From NCBI GenBank assembly GCA_014727835.1, contig WJMT01000050.1, positions 1-46,888 on the forward strand: a DNA stretch of 46,888 nt, written 5' to 3'. Below, piece after piece: positions 7,260 through 15,026 of the stretch. How positions within the stretch are numbered: the first letter of the stretch is position 1; the number at the start of each line of letters is the position of its first letter. This stretch comes from Candidatus Aminicenantota bacterium (lineage in GTDB: Bacteria > Acidobacteriota > Aminicenantia > Aminicenantales > Aminicenantaceae). The notes beneath the pieces are model-generated. The model had not been told where the DNA came from and did no database searches. It saw only the letters and a program-made list of their open reading frames with translations. A program made the position numbers and the translations under genes.

Positions 7260-8585
7260 TCAATCCGCAGATATGTGCAAAGCCCTTGAAAAAGGTCGCA
7301 GCAGATAGATGTCTGCTGCCAAGCGTCCCAGTGTCATGGAAACAGCTGCACACACAGCTCCCACCCAGTTGAACCAGTGAATAGTGAAAATGAGAAAGAT
7401 GATGACGCCTATCAATTCCACTGCAGTGGCAATGGTCACAGGTTTTGTTTTTTCTTTTTTTATAATGATGGCCCTCTGAAAACAGAGCATCACACTCAAT
7501 CCAGGCAGCAGAAAAAGGATCTGCGTGGGCCTCACAGCAAATCGGGATAATTCCCCGGAAAGCCCCGATATTTGCTGAAACCACACCTCTGAAAGAGGAG
7601 TGAATGCGACCAAGGAAAGACCCAGCGAAGCCCCTAAACCCAGAAGGACAGCGAATTTTCTAAGTACGGGAAAAGCTTTGTTTTTTTTGTCCAGCAAAGC
7701 GATGCCCACTTCCTGAAAAGACAGGCCTGTGCTTCGAAAGATAAAAACAAGAGAGTTGATTACAGGAAGAACGGCTAATGATTCCAAAGGCATCCGGCTT
7801 TGTCCCATAAAAAAGGTCACCAGCGGATGGATTCCCAGACTCAGTATGGAAGTCAGAGCAAGAGGGTAGTAAAATTTGGTGATAAACCGATATCTGAATC
7901 TTTTTTTATCTGTGTCATTGATTTGATTGACTTTTTTTATAGAAGAATGTGCCATGATACGGCTGATCACGGCTTCAGCAAGGACTCCGCAGCAAAGCGC
8001 AGCTCCGCCTACAAACGCACCCTTGAGCGATGTGAATAAATAGCTGATCACAGCTACTGAACTCATGGTCAACAGCCGGAAAACAGTGCCGTAAGCCACT
8101 CTTCGAGTGAGATTGTTCCGAATGAGTATTCCCTGATAGAATCTTCGGTATCCGATGGCCGCAGCCCAGGGAATAAGAAACATGGTGGTTTGATGGGTGA
8201 GCTCAGCAATGCTCTTGTCCAGATTCATGAGATCTCTGGTCACAAAAAAGAAGACATTTGGAATCAAAAAAACAATCATGATCAAAGTGACCATAAAGTT
8301 GAGAAAAAAAGTGAAATTTCTTAATTTCATGTAAGAGACTTGGTCCTTGACCAAAGCCGTGGATGCACTTGTGATCATGATGATAGGAGCTTCGATCAGG
8401 ATGGCAAAAGAAAACGCCACTCCATATGCAGCCAGATTGTATTTAGGATTTTGAAGACGAGCGATCACTGCAGCGAGAAAAGGGCCTTCAACAGCCATCA
8501 TCAGCCATGTGGCGGCAAGAGGGACCCAAAAAAGAAATATTTTTTTTATGGTCAAGTCAGTGTTGTTTTTTGATATTGATAACAA
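7260..8585 (-). CDS. Polytopic membrane transporter, ANKH/MATE-like (MOP superfamily)
   Basis: The 441-residue protein is hydrophobic with roughly twelve membrane spans in two halves. Early segments include WVPLAATWLMMAVEGPFLAAVIARL and YGVAFSFAILIEAPIIMITSAS, with the later pattern IGYRRFYQGILIRNNLTRRVAYGTVFRLL. This resembles the bacterial homologues of the animal progressive-ankylosis protein ANKH and, more distantly, MATE and flippase-type carriers. ANKH exports ATP, pyrophosphate or citrate in animals; bacterial substrates are not established. The start is TTG with GGGAG eight bases upstream. It converges on the ThiF-like gene (9-nt gap). Superfamily is fairly secure; ANKH affiliation is from memory of the motif pattern. 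Confidence 0.62.
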   Translation of the reverse strand: MLSISKNNTDLTIKKIFLFWVPLAATWLMMAVEGPFLAAVIARLQNPKYNLAAYGVAFSFAILIEAPIIMITSASTALVKDQVSYMKLRNFTFFLNFMVTLIMIVFLIPNVFFFVTRDLMNLDKSIAELTHQTTMFLIPWAAAIGYRRFYQGILIRNNLTRRVAYGTVFRLLTMSSVAVISYLFTSLKGAFVGGAALCCGVLAEAVISRIMAHSSIKKVNQINDTDKKRFRYRFITKFYYPLALTSILSLGIHPLVTFFMGQSRMPLESLAVLPVINSLVFIFRSTGLSFQEVGIALLDKKNKAFPVLRKFAVLLGLGASLGLSLVAFTPLSEVWFQQISGLSGELSRFAVRPTQILFLLPGLSVMLCFQRAIIIKKEKTKPVTIATAVELIGVIIFLIFTIHWFNWVGAVCAAVSMTLGRLAADIYLLRPFSRALHISAD

Positions 8586-8657
8586 ATTTCAGTCTCCCAG
8601 CTTTACTCTTTACAGCATTTTTGGTAATTTAATATTTCTCTTTATCCACAACAAAAC

Positions 8658-8748
8658 GGAGAGGTGTCCGAGTGGCTTAAGGAGCACGCTTGGAAAGCGT
8701 GTGTACGGTATCCCCGTACCATGGGTTCGAATCCCATCCTCTCCGCCA
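8658..8748 (+). tRNA. tRNA-Ser, anticodon GGA
   Basis: Class II tRNA. The acceptor GGAGAGG pairs with CCTCTCC, discriminator G, CCA encoded. The anticodon arm is CACGC-TTGGAAA-GCGTG with anticodon GGA (reads UCC and UCU). The variable arm forms a stem GTACGG/CCGTAC. The T arm is ATGGG-TTCGAAT-CCCAT. Acceptor stem and T loop match those of the tRNA-Ser at 6241. Confidence 0.97.
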
Positions 8749-8786
8749 CTCCATTTTTCCTCTAAGACGTGAACGGATTCTTCAGA

Positions 8787-10184
8787 TTAAAGTCTATCAA
8801 AATCTTCTATTTTAGGATATTTCTTAAAAAACTTTCTGGTCGTGGCCGCCACAGTGCCGCTTAAAAAGGTCAAGGCAATGAGATTGGGAAATGCCATAAG
8901 AGCATTGGCGATGTCTCCGATATAAAAAACAAGCTCAATAGAGATCAGAGCTCCTGTGAACACCAGTACAACATAAATGACCCTGTATGTCAGGGCGACT
9001 TTCTCTCCAAAAATATATTTCATACACTGTTCGCCGTAATAATACCAGCCCAGCAAAGTGGAGTATCCGAACAAAAAGGAAGAGAAAGCCACCACCAGAC
9101 CTCCGGCCACAGGAACCGCACTGGAAAAAGAAGCCGCTGTCATGGCGGTCCCGTCCAGTCCGCTCTGCCACATGCCTGTTGACAAATTAATCAGAGCCGT
9201 GATGGTGCAAACGATGATGGTATCAATAAACACTTCTCCCACTCCAATCAAACCCTGATGAACCGGGGAAGGTGTCTGGGCCGCAGCATGAGCTATGGGA
9301 GCACTCCCCAAACCCGCTTCATTGGTGAGAAGCCCACGCCTGAATCCCATTTGAATGGCATGCTTCACTGCTGCCCCCATAAATCCTCCCATAGCAGCTG
9401 TGGGACTGAAGGCATGCTGAAAAATCAAGACAAACACTTGAGGAACTTTCCCAATATGAGAGAAAATAACAACAAAACCAAAAATAAAATAGATGATCAC
9501 CATAGTGGGGACCAGTTTTTCTGCCACAGAGCCGATCCGCTTGATCCCTCCGATGATAACCAGGCTGACCAGAACCGTAATGATGAATCCGGTTAAGATC
9601 TTGGGAACACCGAATTCACTGTTAAAGGCCAGTGCCATCTGATTGGCCTGCATCATATTCCCTGTTCCGAAAAGAGCAGCAAATGCCCCGAATATGGCAA
9701 AGGCCATAGCAAGGAAACCACCTAATTTTTTGTTTTTCAGCCCGTTTTTCATATAGTACATAGGGCCGCCGGCAATTTTTCCATCCGAGTATTTTTCTCT
9801 GTATTTAACTCCCAGCACAGCTTCGGAATATTTGGTGGCCATGCCCACAAAACCACATATCCACATCCAAAAAATAGCACCCGGGCCCCCGGTAAAAAGA
9901 GCAGTGGCCACACCTCCGATGTTTCCGTTTCCCACCGTAGCTGCCAATGCTGTGGACAGAGCAGCGAACGGAGAGACATCTCCGTCGTGTTTTTTTAAGG
10001 ATTTTTTGCCAAGAAACCCGCTGAAAATCAGCTTGAAACCTGCTCTAAATCGGGTGAATTGGATGAAGCCTGTTTTTATGGTTAACCAGGCGCCCACTGC
10101 AAAAAGTATGAACAGCATGTATGTCCAGATAAATTCTGCAGAATTGGTGACCAATTGAATGAGAGAATTATAAATTCCTTGCAT
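8787..10184 (-). CDS. Sodium:alanine/glycine symporter (AGCS family)
   Basis: The 465-residue inner-membrane protein has about eleven spans. The family signature reads GNGNIGGVATALFTGGPG, followed by AIFWMWICGFVGMATKYSEAVLGVKYR, and a second conserved block is MGFRRGLLTNEAGLGSAPIAHAAAQT. AGCS proteins import alanine or glycine with Na+. GGAGAAAATTGATG supports ATG at 10184 rather than the TTG one codon earlier. It stands alone, divergent from the ornithine aminotransferase gene. Together with the serine and ornithine enzymes it suggests amino-acid uptake for catabolism. Confidence 0.93.
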   Translation of the reverse strand: MQGIYNSLIQLVTNSAEFIWTYMLFILFAVGAWLTIKTGFIQFTRFRAGFKLIFSGFLGKKSLKKHDGDVSPFAALSTALAATVGNGNIGGVATALFTGGPGAIFWMWICGFVGMATKYSEAVLGVKYREKYSDGKIAGGPMYYMKNGLKNKKLGGFLAMAFAIFGAFAALFGTGNMMQANQMALAFNSEFGVPKILTGFIITVLVSLVIIGGIKRIGSVAEKLVPTMVIIYFIFGFVVIFSHIGKVPQVFVLIFQHAFSPTAAMGGFMGAAVKHAIQMGFRRGLLTNEAGLGSAPIAHAAAQTPSPVHQGLIGVGEVFIDTIIVCTITALINLSTGMWQSGLDGTAMTAASFSSAVPVAGGLVVAFSSFLFGYSTLLGWYYYGEQCMKYIFGEKVALTYRVIYVVLVFTGALISIELVFYIGDIANALMAFPNLIALTFLSGTVAATTRKFFKKYPKIEDFDRL

Positions 10185-10298
10185 CAATTTTCTCCTTCTT
10201 TATTCCTCTTAATACAGCACACGGATGTCTCCACATTTTAGCTCGCCATTTATATTTCTAGCTTTATAGCATAAAACATCAAGGGTGACAACAAAGGA

Positions 10299-10328
10299 TT
10301 GAAATAAGGGATTGATTTTTGGTATAAG
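10299..10328 (+). promoter_or_regulatory. Probable sigma-70 promoter of the ornithine aminotransferase gene
   Basis: TTGAAA and TATAAG are separated by 18 bp, about 54 bp upstream of the preferred ATG at 10382. Spacing and position fit; the -10 deviates from consensus at its last base. Confidence 0.5.
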
Positions 10329-10381
10329 TTTATTGGACACATTGTTTGTTGAAAAATTACTTAAAAAAAAAGGACAAAGAT

Positions 10382-11587
10382 ATGGATACCAAATTTTATG
10401 TGGATATGGAAGACATTTATGGAGCTCACAATTATCATCCCCTTGATGTGGTGTTGATCAAAGGCAAAGGCATCTGGGTGTGGGATGCGGAGGACAACAA
10501 ATACCTGGATTTTCTGAGTGCATATTCTGCAGTGAATCATGGTCACTGCCATCCTCGCGTGGTGAAGGCCGTCTCTGATCAGGCCAAGCAACTGACTCTG
10601 ACATCCAGGGCATTCCGGAACAATCAATGGCCTCTGATGGCTAAAGAATTGTGTGACCTGACAGGGTATGAGATGGTGTTGGCCATGAATTCAGGAGCAG
10701 AAGCTGTGGAGACAGCTCTGAAAGCAGCCCGGATGTGGGGCTATCAGAAAAAAGGGATTCCGGAAAACCAGGCAGAGGTCATCACGTGTGAAAACAACTT
10801 TCACGGAAGGACCATCACAATTATCAGTTTTTCTACAGAAGAGCATTACAAAAAAGATTTTGGTCCCTTCACTCCCGGGTTTATCCAGATACCGTATGGA
10901 GACATTGAGGAGCTGGAAAAAGCCATCACTCCAAATACGGCTGCTTTTTTGGTGGAGCCCATTCAAGCGGAAGCCGGCATCATCATCCCTCCTGAGGGAT
11001 ATTTGAAAAAAGCAAAGCAAGTGTGTGAAAAAAACAATGTTCTCTTCATCGCTGATGAGATTCAAACTGGGCTGGGCAGGACTGGAAAACTGTTCGCCTG
11101 CGAACATGAAGGCTTTCAGCCGGATATGGCAGTGATAGGAAAATCTCTTGCAGGGGGCTGCTATGCTGTTTCTGCGGTGGTTTCCAGCCGAGAGATCCTG
11201 AGTGTGTTCACGCCGGGCTCACACGGATCTACTTTCGGAGCCAATCCACTAGCCTGCGCTGTAGCGAGAGAAGCCTTAAAGGTGATGCAGGAAGAACAAT
11301 TCAATGACAATGCTGTGAAACAGGGGACTTATTTTCTGAATAAATTGAAGTCCCTAAAGAGCAAATACATCAAACAAGTGAGAGGCAAGGGTCTTCTCAT
11401 TGGGATTGAACTCACACCAGAAGCCGGAGGGGCCAGACGTTTTTGTGAAGCATTGATGAATGAGGGCCTGCTTTGCAAAGAAACTCATGAAAATGTGATC
11501 CGATTTGCCCCGCCCCTGATTATCAAAAAGAAGGAATTGGATTGGGCATTCAAAAGAGTCAAAAAAGTCTTTAGAGAAATCGACTGA
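10382..11587 (+). CDS. rocD: Ornithine aminotransferase
   Basis: The 401-residue class III PLP aminotransferase would transfer the delta-amino group of L-ornithine to 2-oxoglutarate, giving glutamate-5-semialdehyde. It shows the opening YGAHNYHPLDVVLIKGKGIWVWDAEDNKYLDFLSAYSAVN pattern in part, MNSGAEAVETALKAARMWGY, EPIQAEAGIIIPPEGYL, ADEIQTGLGRTGK and the PLP lysine K254 in VIGKSLAGG, all characteristic of OAT rather than acetylornithine aminotransferase. ATG at 10382 has AAGGA seven bases upstream and gives the exact usual length; a TTG twelve codons earlier is less likely. Its 3' end overlaps the convergent DMT-transporter gene by 17 nt. No arginase or proline gene is adjacent. Confidence 0.92.
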   Translation: MDTKFYVDMEDIYGAHNYHPLDVVLIKGKGIWVWDAEDNKYLDFLSAYSAVNHGHCHPRVVKAVSDQAKQLTLTSRAFRNNQWPLMAKELCDLTGYEMVLAMNSGAEAVETALKAARMWGYQKKGIPENQAEVITCENNFHGRTITIISFSTEEHYKKDFGPFTPGFIQIPYGDIEELEKAITPNTAAFLVEPIQAEAGIIIPPEGYLKKAKQVCEKNNVLFIADEIQTGLGRTGKLFACEHEGFQPDMAVIGKSLAGGCYAVSAVVSSREILSVFTPGSHGSTFGANPLACAVAREALKVMQEEQFNDNAVKQGTYFLNKLKSLKSKYIKQVRGKGLLIGIELTPEAGGARRFCEALMNEGLLCKETHENVIRFAPPLIIKKKELDWAFKRVKKVFREID

Positions 11588-12455
11588 TCCGTCTTTTTTT
11601 CTGGATATAACTGCACATGATCAGAATCTGTCCAAAAAGGACCACTGTTCCTCCCAGCAGAGTCTTAGCAGAGGGAACCTCTTTGAGGAAAATAAAAGCA
11701 AAAACAATTCCATACACCGGTTCTAAGGTGTGGATGAGACTTGCTGTCTGAGCTTTGATATTTGTCATCCCTTTGATAAACAGGGTGTGGGAAAGAGCGG
11801 TGCAGATCACTCCCAAGGCAATGAGGAGAGATATGTTTTTTGCTGTCAAGGAAGGGGAGGTGACCAATAAAACAGGAGCCAGAAACAAGGTGGCATAGAA
11901 ATTCTGATGAAAAGCGATCACAAGACTGGAGTGGATTTGAGTCAGCTTCCGGTTAAGGATGGTCAACACAGAAAAGGTCAAACCGGAAAAAACACCCCAG
12001 AGAACACCGATGGAGATGGAGTTGTTCAAATCAAAACGAGGCACGATCAGAAAAACCCCCGAAAAACAGATCAACGACAACAGCACATTGAGTTTAATGA
12101 TCCGCTGCCGGGTGAAAAGCGGCTCCAGAAAAGTGGTGAAAACAGGATAAGTGGAGAAAGAAAGCAAGCCCACAGCCACGGAAGAGATCTGGATGGACTT
12201 GAAGAAAGAAACCCAGTGAATAGAGAGGATCAGCCCTAACAGGATGAAATAAAGAGTGTCCTGTCCAGGAAGCAAAGACCTGGTTTTTCCGGAAAACCAT
12301 AGAATAAAAGCTAAGGTCAGAGAAGCGAAAAAGACTCTTCCCAGTACAATGACAAACGGAGAGATCAGAAGCCATTTTCCGAACAATCCAGCCACTCCGA
12401 ACAATAGCACAGCCAAGTGGATTTCCAGAAGACTTCCTCTTTCATTCATGTTCAT
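11571..12455 (-). CDS. EamA/DMT-family transporter
   Basis: The 294-residue protein has ten predicted membrane helices in two tandem EamA repeats (about residues 8-140 and 150-285), with conserved patterns SIHWVSFFKSIQISSVAVGLL and HTLFIKGMTNIKAQTASLIHTLEPVYGIVFAFIFLKE. Members export metabolites such as amino acids or purines. The short cytoplasmic C-terminus is basic. No strong Shine-Dalgarno was seen; ATG codons at 12455 and 12449 are both usable. The convergent 17-nt overlap with the OAT gene leaves no room for a separate terminator. Substrate cannot be told from sequence. Confidence 0.85.
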   Translation of the reverse strand: MNMNERGSLLEIHLAVLLFGVAGLFGKWLLISPFVIVLGRVFFASLTLAFILWFSGKTRSLLPGQDTLYFILLGLILSIHWVSFFKSIQISSVAVGLLSFSTYPVFTTFLEPLFTRQRIIKLNVLLSLICFSGVFLIVPRFDLNNSISIGVLWGVFSGLTFSVLTILNRKLTQIHSSLVIAFHQNFYATLFLAPVLLVTSPSLTAKNISLLIALGVICTALSHTLFIKGMTNIKAQTASLIHTLEPVYGIVFAFIFLKEVPSAKTLLGGTVVLFGQILIMCSYIQKKRRISRFL

Positions 12456-12496
12456 CTATAAGATACATGATGCCTCAAACCAGTGCAAAAAACTTT

Positions 12497-12524
12497 TTGA
12501 TTTCATAGGGATATGTGTTAAAAT
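12497..12524 (+). promoter_or_regulatory. Probable promoter of the dnaX-ybaB-recR group
   Basis: TTGATT and TAAAAT are separated by 16 bp, 57 bp before the dnaX ATG. A small hairpin AGACG-ATTTCCG-CGTCT followed by four T lies in the leader at 12541-12559, too short to call an attenuator. Confidence 0.45.
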
Positions 12525-12581
12525 AGAGTCTATTAATTTGAGACGATTTCCGCGTCTTTTCCCGGATTCAACGGATATAAA

Positions 12582-13967
12582 ATGAGCTACTTAGTTTATG
12601 CCAGAAAATATAGGCCTGCAAGCTTTGATCAAGTCATTGGACAAAAACCGGTTGTCCGGACTCTCAAAAATGCCATTGACCAGAACCGGTTGGCTCACGG
12701 ATATATATTTGCAGGAATGAGAGGGGTGGGAAAGACCACTGTAGCCCGGCTTCTGGCCAAATCACTGAACTGTGAGCAAGGCCCCACATCAGATTCCTGT
12801 GAACAGTGCGACTCGTGTGTTGATATCCAGGAAGGCCGTTCTGTGGATGTCCTTGAAATCGATGGTGCCTCAAACACCAGTGTTGAGGATGTGCGTGAAT
12901 TGAGAGAAGGGATTCAGTACAAGCCCCTTCACAGCCGGTACAAAGTCATCATCATTGACGAATTCCATATGCTTTCCAAATCTGCGTTCAATGCCCTGCT
13001 GAAAACTCTGGAAGAACCACCCCCCAATACGTTTTTCATTCTGGCCACCACAGAACTCAATAAAGTGCCGGCCACTATTGTCTCCCGATGTCAGACATTT
13101 GAATTCAAAAAAATCACCTTTAAGCAGATCACATCCCATCTCAAGGACATCATTGACAAAGAAAACATCAAGATGTCTGATTACGGGATCCGATTGATTG
13201 CTGAAAAAGCAGAAGGCAGCCTCCGGGATGCACAGAGCCTGCTGGATCAGGCGGTGGCCTTTTCCGGCCAGACTGTCAAGGATCAGGACCTCAAAGAGAT
13301 TTTAGGCACCATCAGCCAAGACCTTTTGTTTCAATTTTCAAAAGTTCTCCTAAACGGAGAAACAGAAGCCGTGTTTGATCTGGTCCAAGACATCAACACA
13401 AAGGGATATGACCTCAGGTTTTTTCATTCCGAACTGATAACGCATTTCAGGAATCTTCTTCTGGTAAAGACCTTAAAAGACACTGGAGATCTGTTGACTC
13501 TGGATAGGACGGAAATCCAACAGATCAAAGAACAGATCAGGCAGGTGAGTTCAGATGATATCTTACGCTGTCTTAATGCCCTTCAGAGCGGAGAACAGGG
13601 ATTGAGGTATTCTTCACATCCCAAGATTTTTTTTGAGGTCTTGATGGTGAAAATATGCCAGTTCAAAAAAATAGTGGCCATTCAAGACATCCTGGAGCAC
13701 ATCAAGTCACTGAAAAGCAGTACAGGAAAAAACAGACAAAAGACATCCAAGAAAACAACAGAAGTGAAACCTTCTCCTCTAGAGAACAAGACCCGATCAC
13801 CTCAAAGCAATCCTTATTCTGTAAACGAAAAAAAGAACCAAAGAAAGACTGGGAAGAACAAAGAACGGGACAAAGCCTTGAAAGAACCCAAGGTGGAGGA
13901 ATTTTTGAATACCTTCAAGGCGCAGATCATTTCAGTGGATAAAAAAGATAAGAAAAAGTCATCATAA
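12582..13967 (+). CDS. dnaX: DNA polymerase III subunit gamma/tau (clamp-loader ATPase)
   Basis: The 461-residue AAA+ protein is the motor of the clamp loader that places the beta clamp on DNA. It has the N-terminal YARKYRPASFDQVIGQ, Walker A GMRGVGKTT (45-53), a zinc module with C64, C73, C76 and C79, and Walker B/DEAD-like IIIDEFHMLS (123-132). The sensor segment reads ATTELNKVPATIVSRCQTFEFK. Domain III runs to about residue 360. The remaining 100 residues are Lys/Asn/Thr-rich and low-complexity, much shorter than the tau extension of E. coli (643 residues), as in many non-proteobacteria. It heads the conserved dnaX-ybaB-recR order. Start is the only reasonable ATG; Shine-Dalgarno is weak. 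Confidence 0.95.
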   Translation: MSYLVYARKYRPASFDQVIGQKPVVRTLKNAIDQNRLAHGYIFAGMRGVGKTTVARLLAKSLNCEQGPTSDSCEQCDSCVDIQEGRSVDVLEIDGASNTSVEDVRELREGIQYKPLHSRYKVIIIDEFHMLSKSAFNALLKTLEEPPPNTFFILATTELNKVPATIVSRCQTFEFKKITFKQITSHLKDIIDKENIKMSDYGIRLIAEKAEGSLRDAQSLLDQAVAFSGQTVKDQDLKEILGTISQDLLFQFSKVLLNGETEAVFDLVQDINTKGYDLRFFHSELITHFRNLLLVKTLKDTGDLLTLDRTEIQQIKEQIRQVSSDDILRCLNALQSGEQGLRYSSHPKIFFEVLMVKICQFKKIVAIQDILEHIKSLKSSTGKNRQKTSKKTTEVKPSPLENKTRSPQSNPYSVNEKKNQRKTGKNKERDKALKEPKVEEFLNTFKAQIISVDKKDKKKSS

Positions 13968-14072
13968 ATACCTGATAGAAAAATGGCGGTGAAAATGAGG
14001 AAAGAAATTGACAAGAGATGCATCGCCTTTTTTTGAATGGTTCAGGATAATTAAGATTTGGAGGAGAGACAA

Positions 14073-14384
14073 ATGAAAGGTGTTGGAAATTTGCAGAAAA
14101 TGATCAAGCAAGCCAAAGAAATGCAGGATAAGATGAAAAGAGAGCTGACTGAGATGAGGGTCCAGGGTTCCAGCGGAGGCGGAATGGTGGAGATCACCAT
14201 GGATGGAAATAAAAATATCATTTCTATACAAATCGATCCTGAAGTGGTGAACAAAGATGACGTAGAAATGCTTCAAGATCTGATCAGCGCTGCATTTAAT
14301 GATGCCAACAGTCAAGTTGAAGACAAAATCAAAGAAAAAATGGGAGCATTCGGAGCTGGACTCAAGATTCCCGGAATGACATAA
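14073..14384 (+). CDS. ybaB: YbaB/EbfC nucleoid-associated DNA-binding protein
   Basis: The 103-residue protein shows the YbaB pattern: an N-terminal helix GNLQKMIKQAKEMQDKMKRELTEM, a central sheet GSSGGGMVEITMDGNKNIISIQIDPEVV, and a C-terminal helix LISAAFNDANSQVEDKIKEKM. It dimerises and binds DNA with little sequence preference. ATG at 14073 with GGAGGAGAGACAA upstream is clearly better than the TTG five codons earlier. It lies 105 nt after dnaX and 4 nt before recR, and such trios act together in replication-fork repair in other bacteria. Confidence 0.94.
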   Translation: MKGVGNLQKMIKQAKEMQDKMKRELTEMRVQGSSGGGMVEITMDGNKNIISIQIDPEVVNKDDVEMLQDLISAAFNDANSQVEDKIKEKMGAFGAGLKIPGMT

Positions 14385-14388
14385 TCCT

Positions 14389-14991
14389 ATGGCGAAACAA
14401 GAACATCCTTTAACACGGCTGATCGAAGAGATCAAAAAAATTCCAGGCATCGGACTGAAAACAGCACGAAGGATCGCGTATCACATCATCGGGCTCGATC
14501 AAGAAGAAGTGGACAATCTGGCGGATTCCATAAAAAAAGCCAAAAAAGGTCTTTTTTACTGTTCGGTGTGCAACAATCTCACTCATGTGGACCCTTGTCA
14601 ATACTGCACCAGTGAAAACAGAAATGATGATTTTTTATGTATTGTGGAAGAACCGTTTAACATCGATTCTATAGAGAAAAGCGAAATCTATGATGGAAGG
14701 TACCATGTTTTGCTGGGAGCCCTGTCTCCTTTAAGGGGAGTAGGGCCTGATGAACTGAAAGTCCCTAAGATCATAGAGAGGATCCAAAAAAGTCAGTTCA
14801 AGGAAGTCATCATTGCCACCAATCCCACAGCTGACGGAGAGGCGACAGCCGCGTATCTGACAAAATTGCTGAAAGACCTTGATGTGAAGCTGACCAGGCT
14901 GGCTATGGGACTTCCGGTAGGATCTGATATTGACTATGCAGATCAAGTAACCATTAAAAAATCTCTGGAGGGAAGAACAGAGATCAAATAG
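14389..14991 (+). CDS. recR: Recombination mediator RecR
   Basis: The 200-residue protein works with RecO/RecF to load RecA at gaps. It has a helix-hairpin-helix (IKKIPGIGLKTARRIAYHI, 15-33), a C4 zinc finger (C58, C61, C70, C73), and a Toprim domain from about residue 80 (LCIVEEP ... GALSPLRGVGPDEL ... IIATNPTADGEATAAYL). Length matches the family (about 200). The ATG begins 4 nt after the ybaB stop and lacks a strong Shine-Dalgarno, consistent with coupling to ybaB. Confidence 0.96.
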   Translation: MAKQEHPLTRLIEEIKKIPGIGLKTARRIAYHIIGLDQEEVDNLADSIKKAKKGLFYCSVCNNLTHVDPCQYCTSENRNDDFLCIVEEPFNIDSIEKSEIYDGRYHVLLGALSPLRGVGPDELKVPKIIERIQKSQFKEVIIATNPTADGEATAAYLTKLLKDLDVKLTRLAMGLPVGSDIDYADQVTIKKSLEGRTEIK

Positions 14992-15026
14992 ATCATACTA
15001 ACGGCTTAATCAAAGAGGAGAATATA

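Noticed and set aside
8509-8772. Plus-strand ORF covering tRNA-Ser(GGA)
   Set aside because: It spans an intact tRNA gene and the start of the ANKH-like gene in antisense; no Shine-Dalgarno.
13829-13835. A-AAA-AAG slippery heptamer in dnaX, as used for gamma-subunit frameshifting in E. coli
   Set aside because: It is in the correct phase, but the -1 frame runs on to 13942, close to the normal stop, so a shift would not give a short gamma form, and no downstream stem-loop is evident in this A-rich region.
13990-14035. GATGCATC followed by seven T between dnaX and ybaB, possible terminator
   Set aside because: The palindrome has no loop and cannot form a hairpin of useful length; the following ybaB-recR pair is normally cotranscribed with dnaX.
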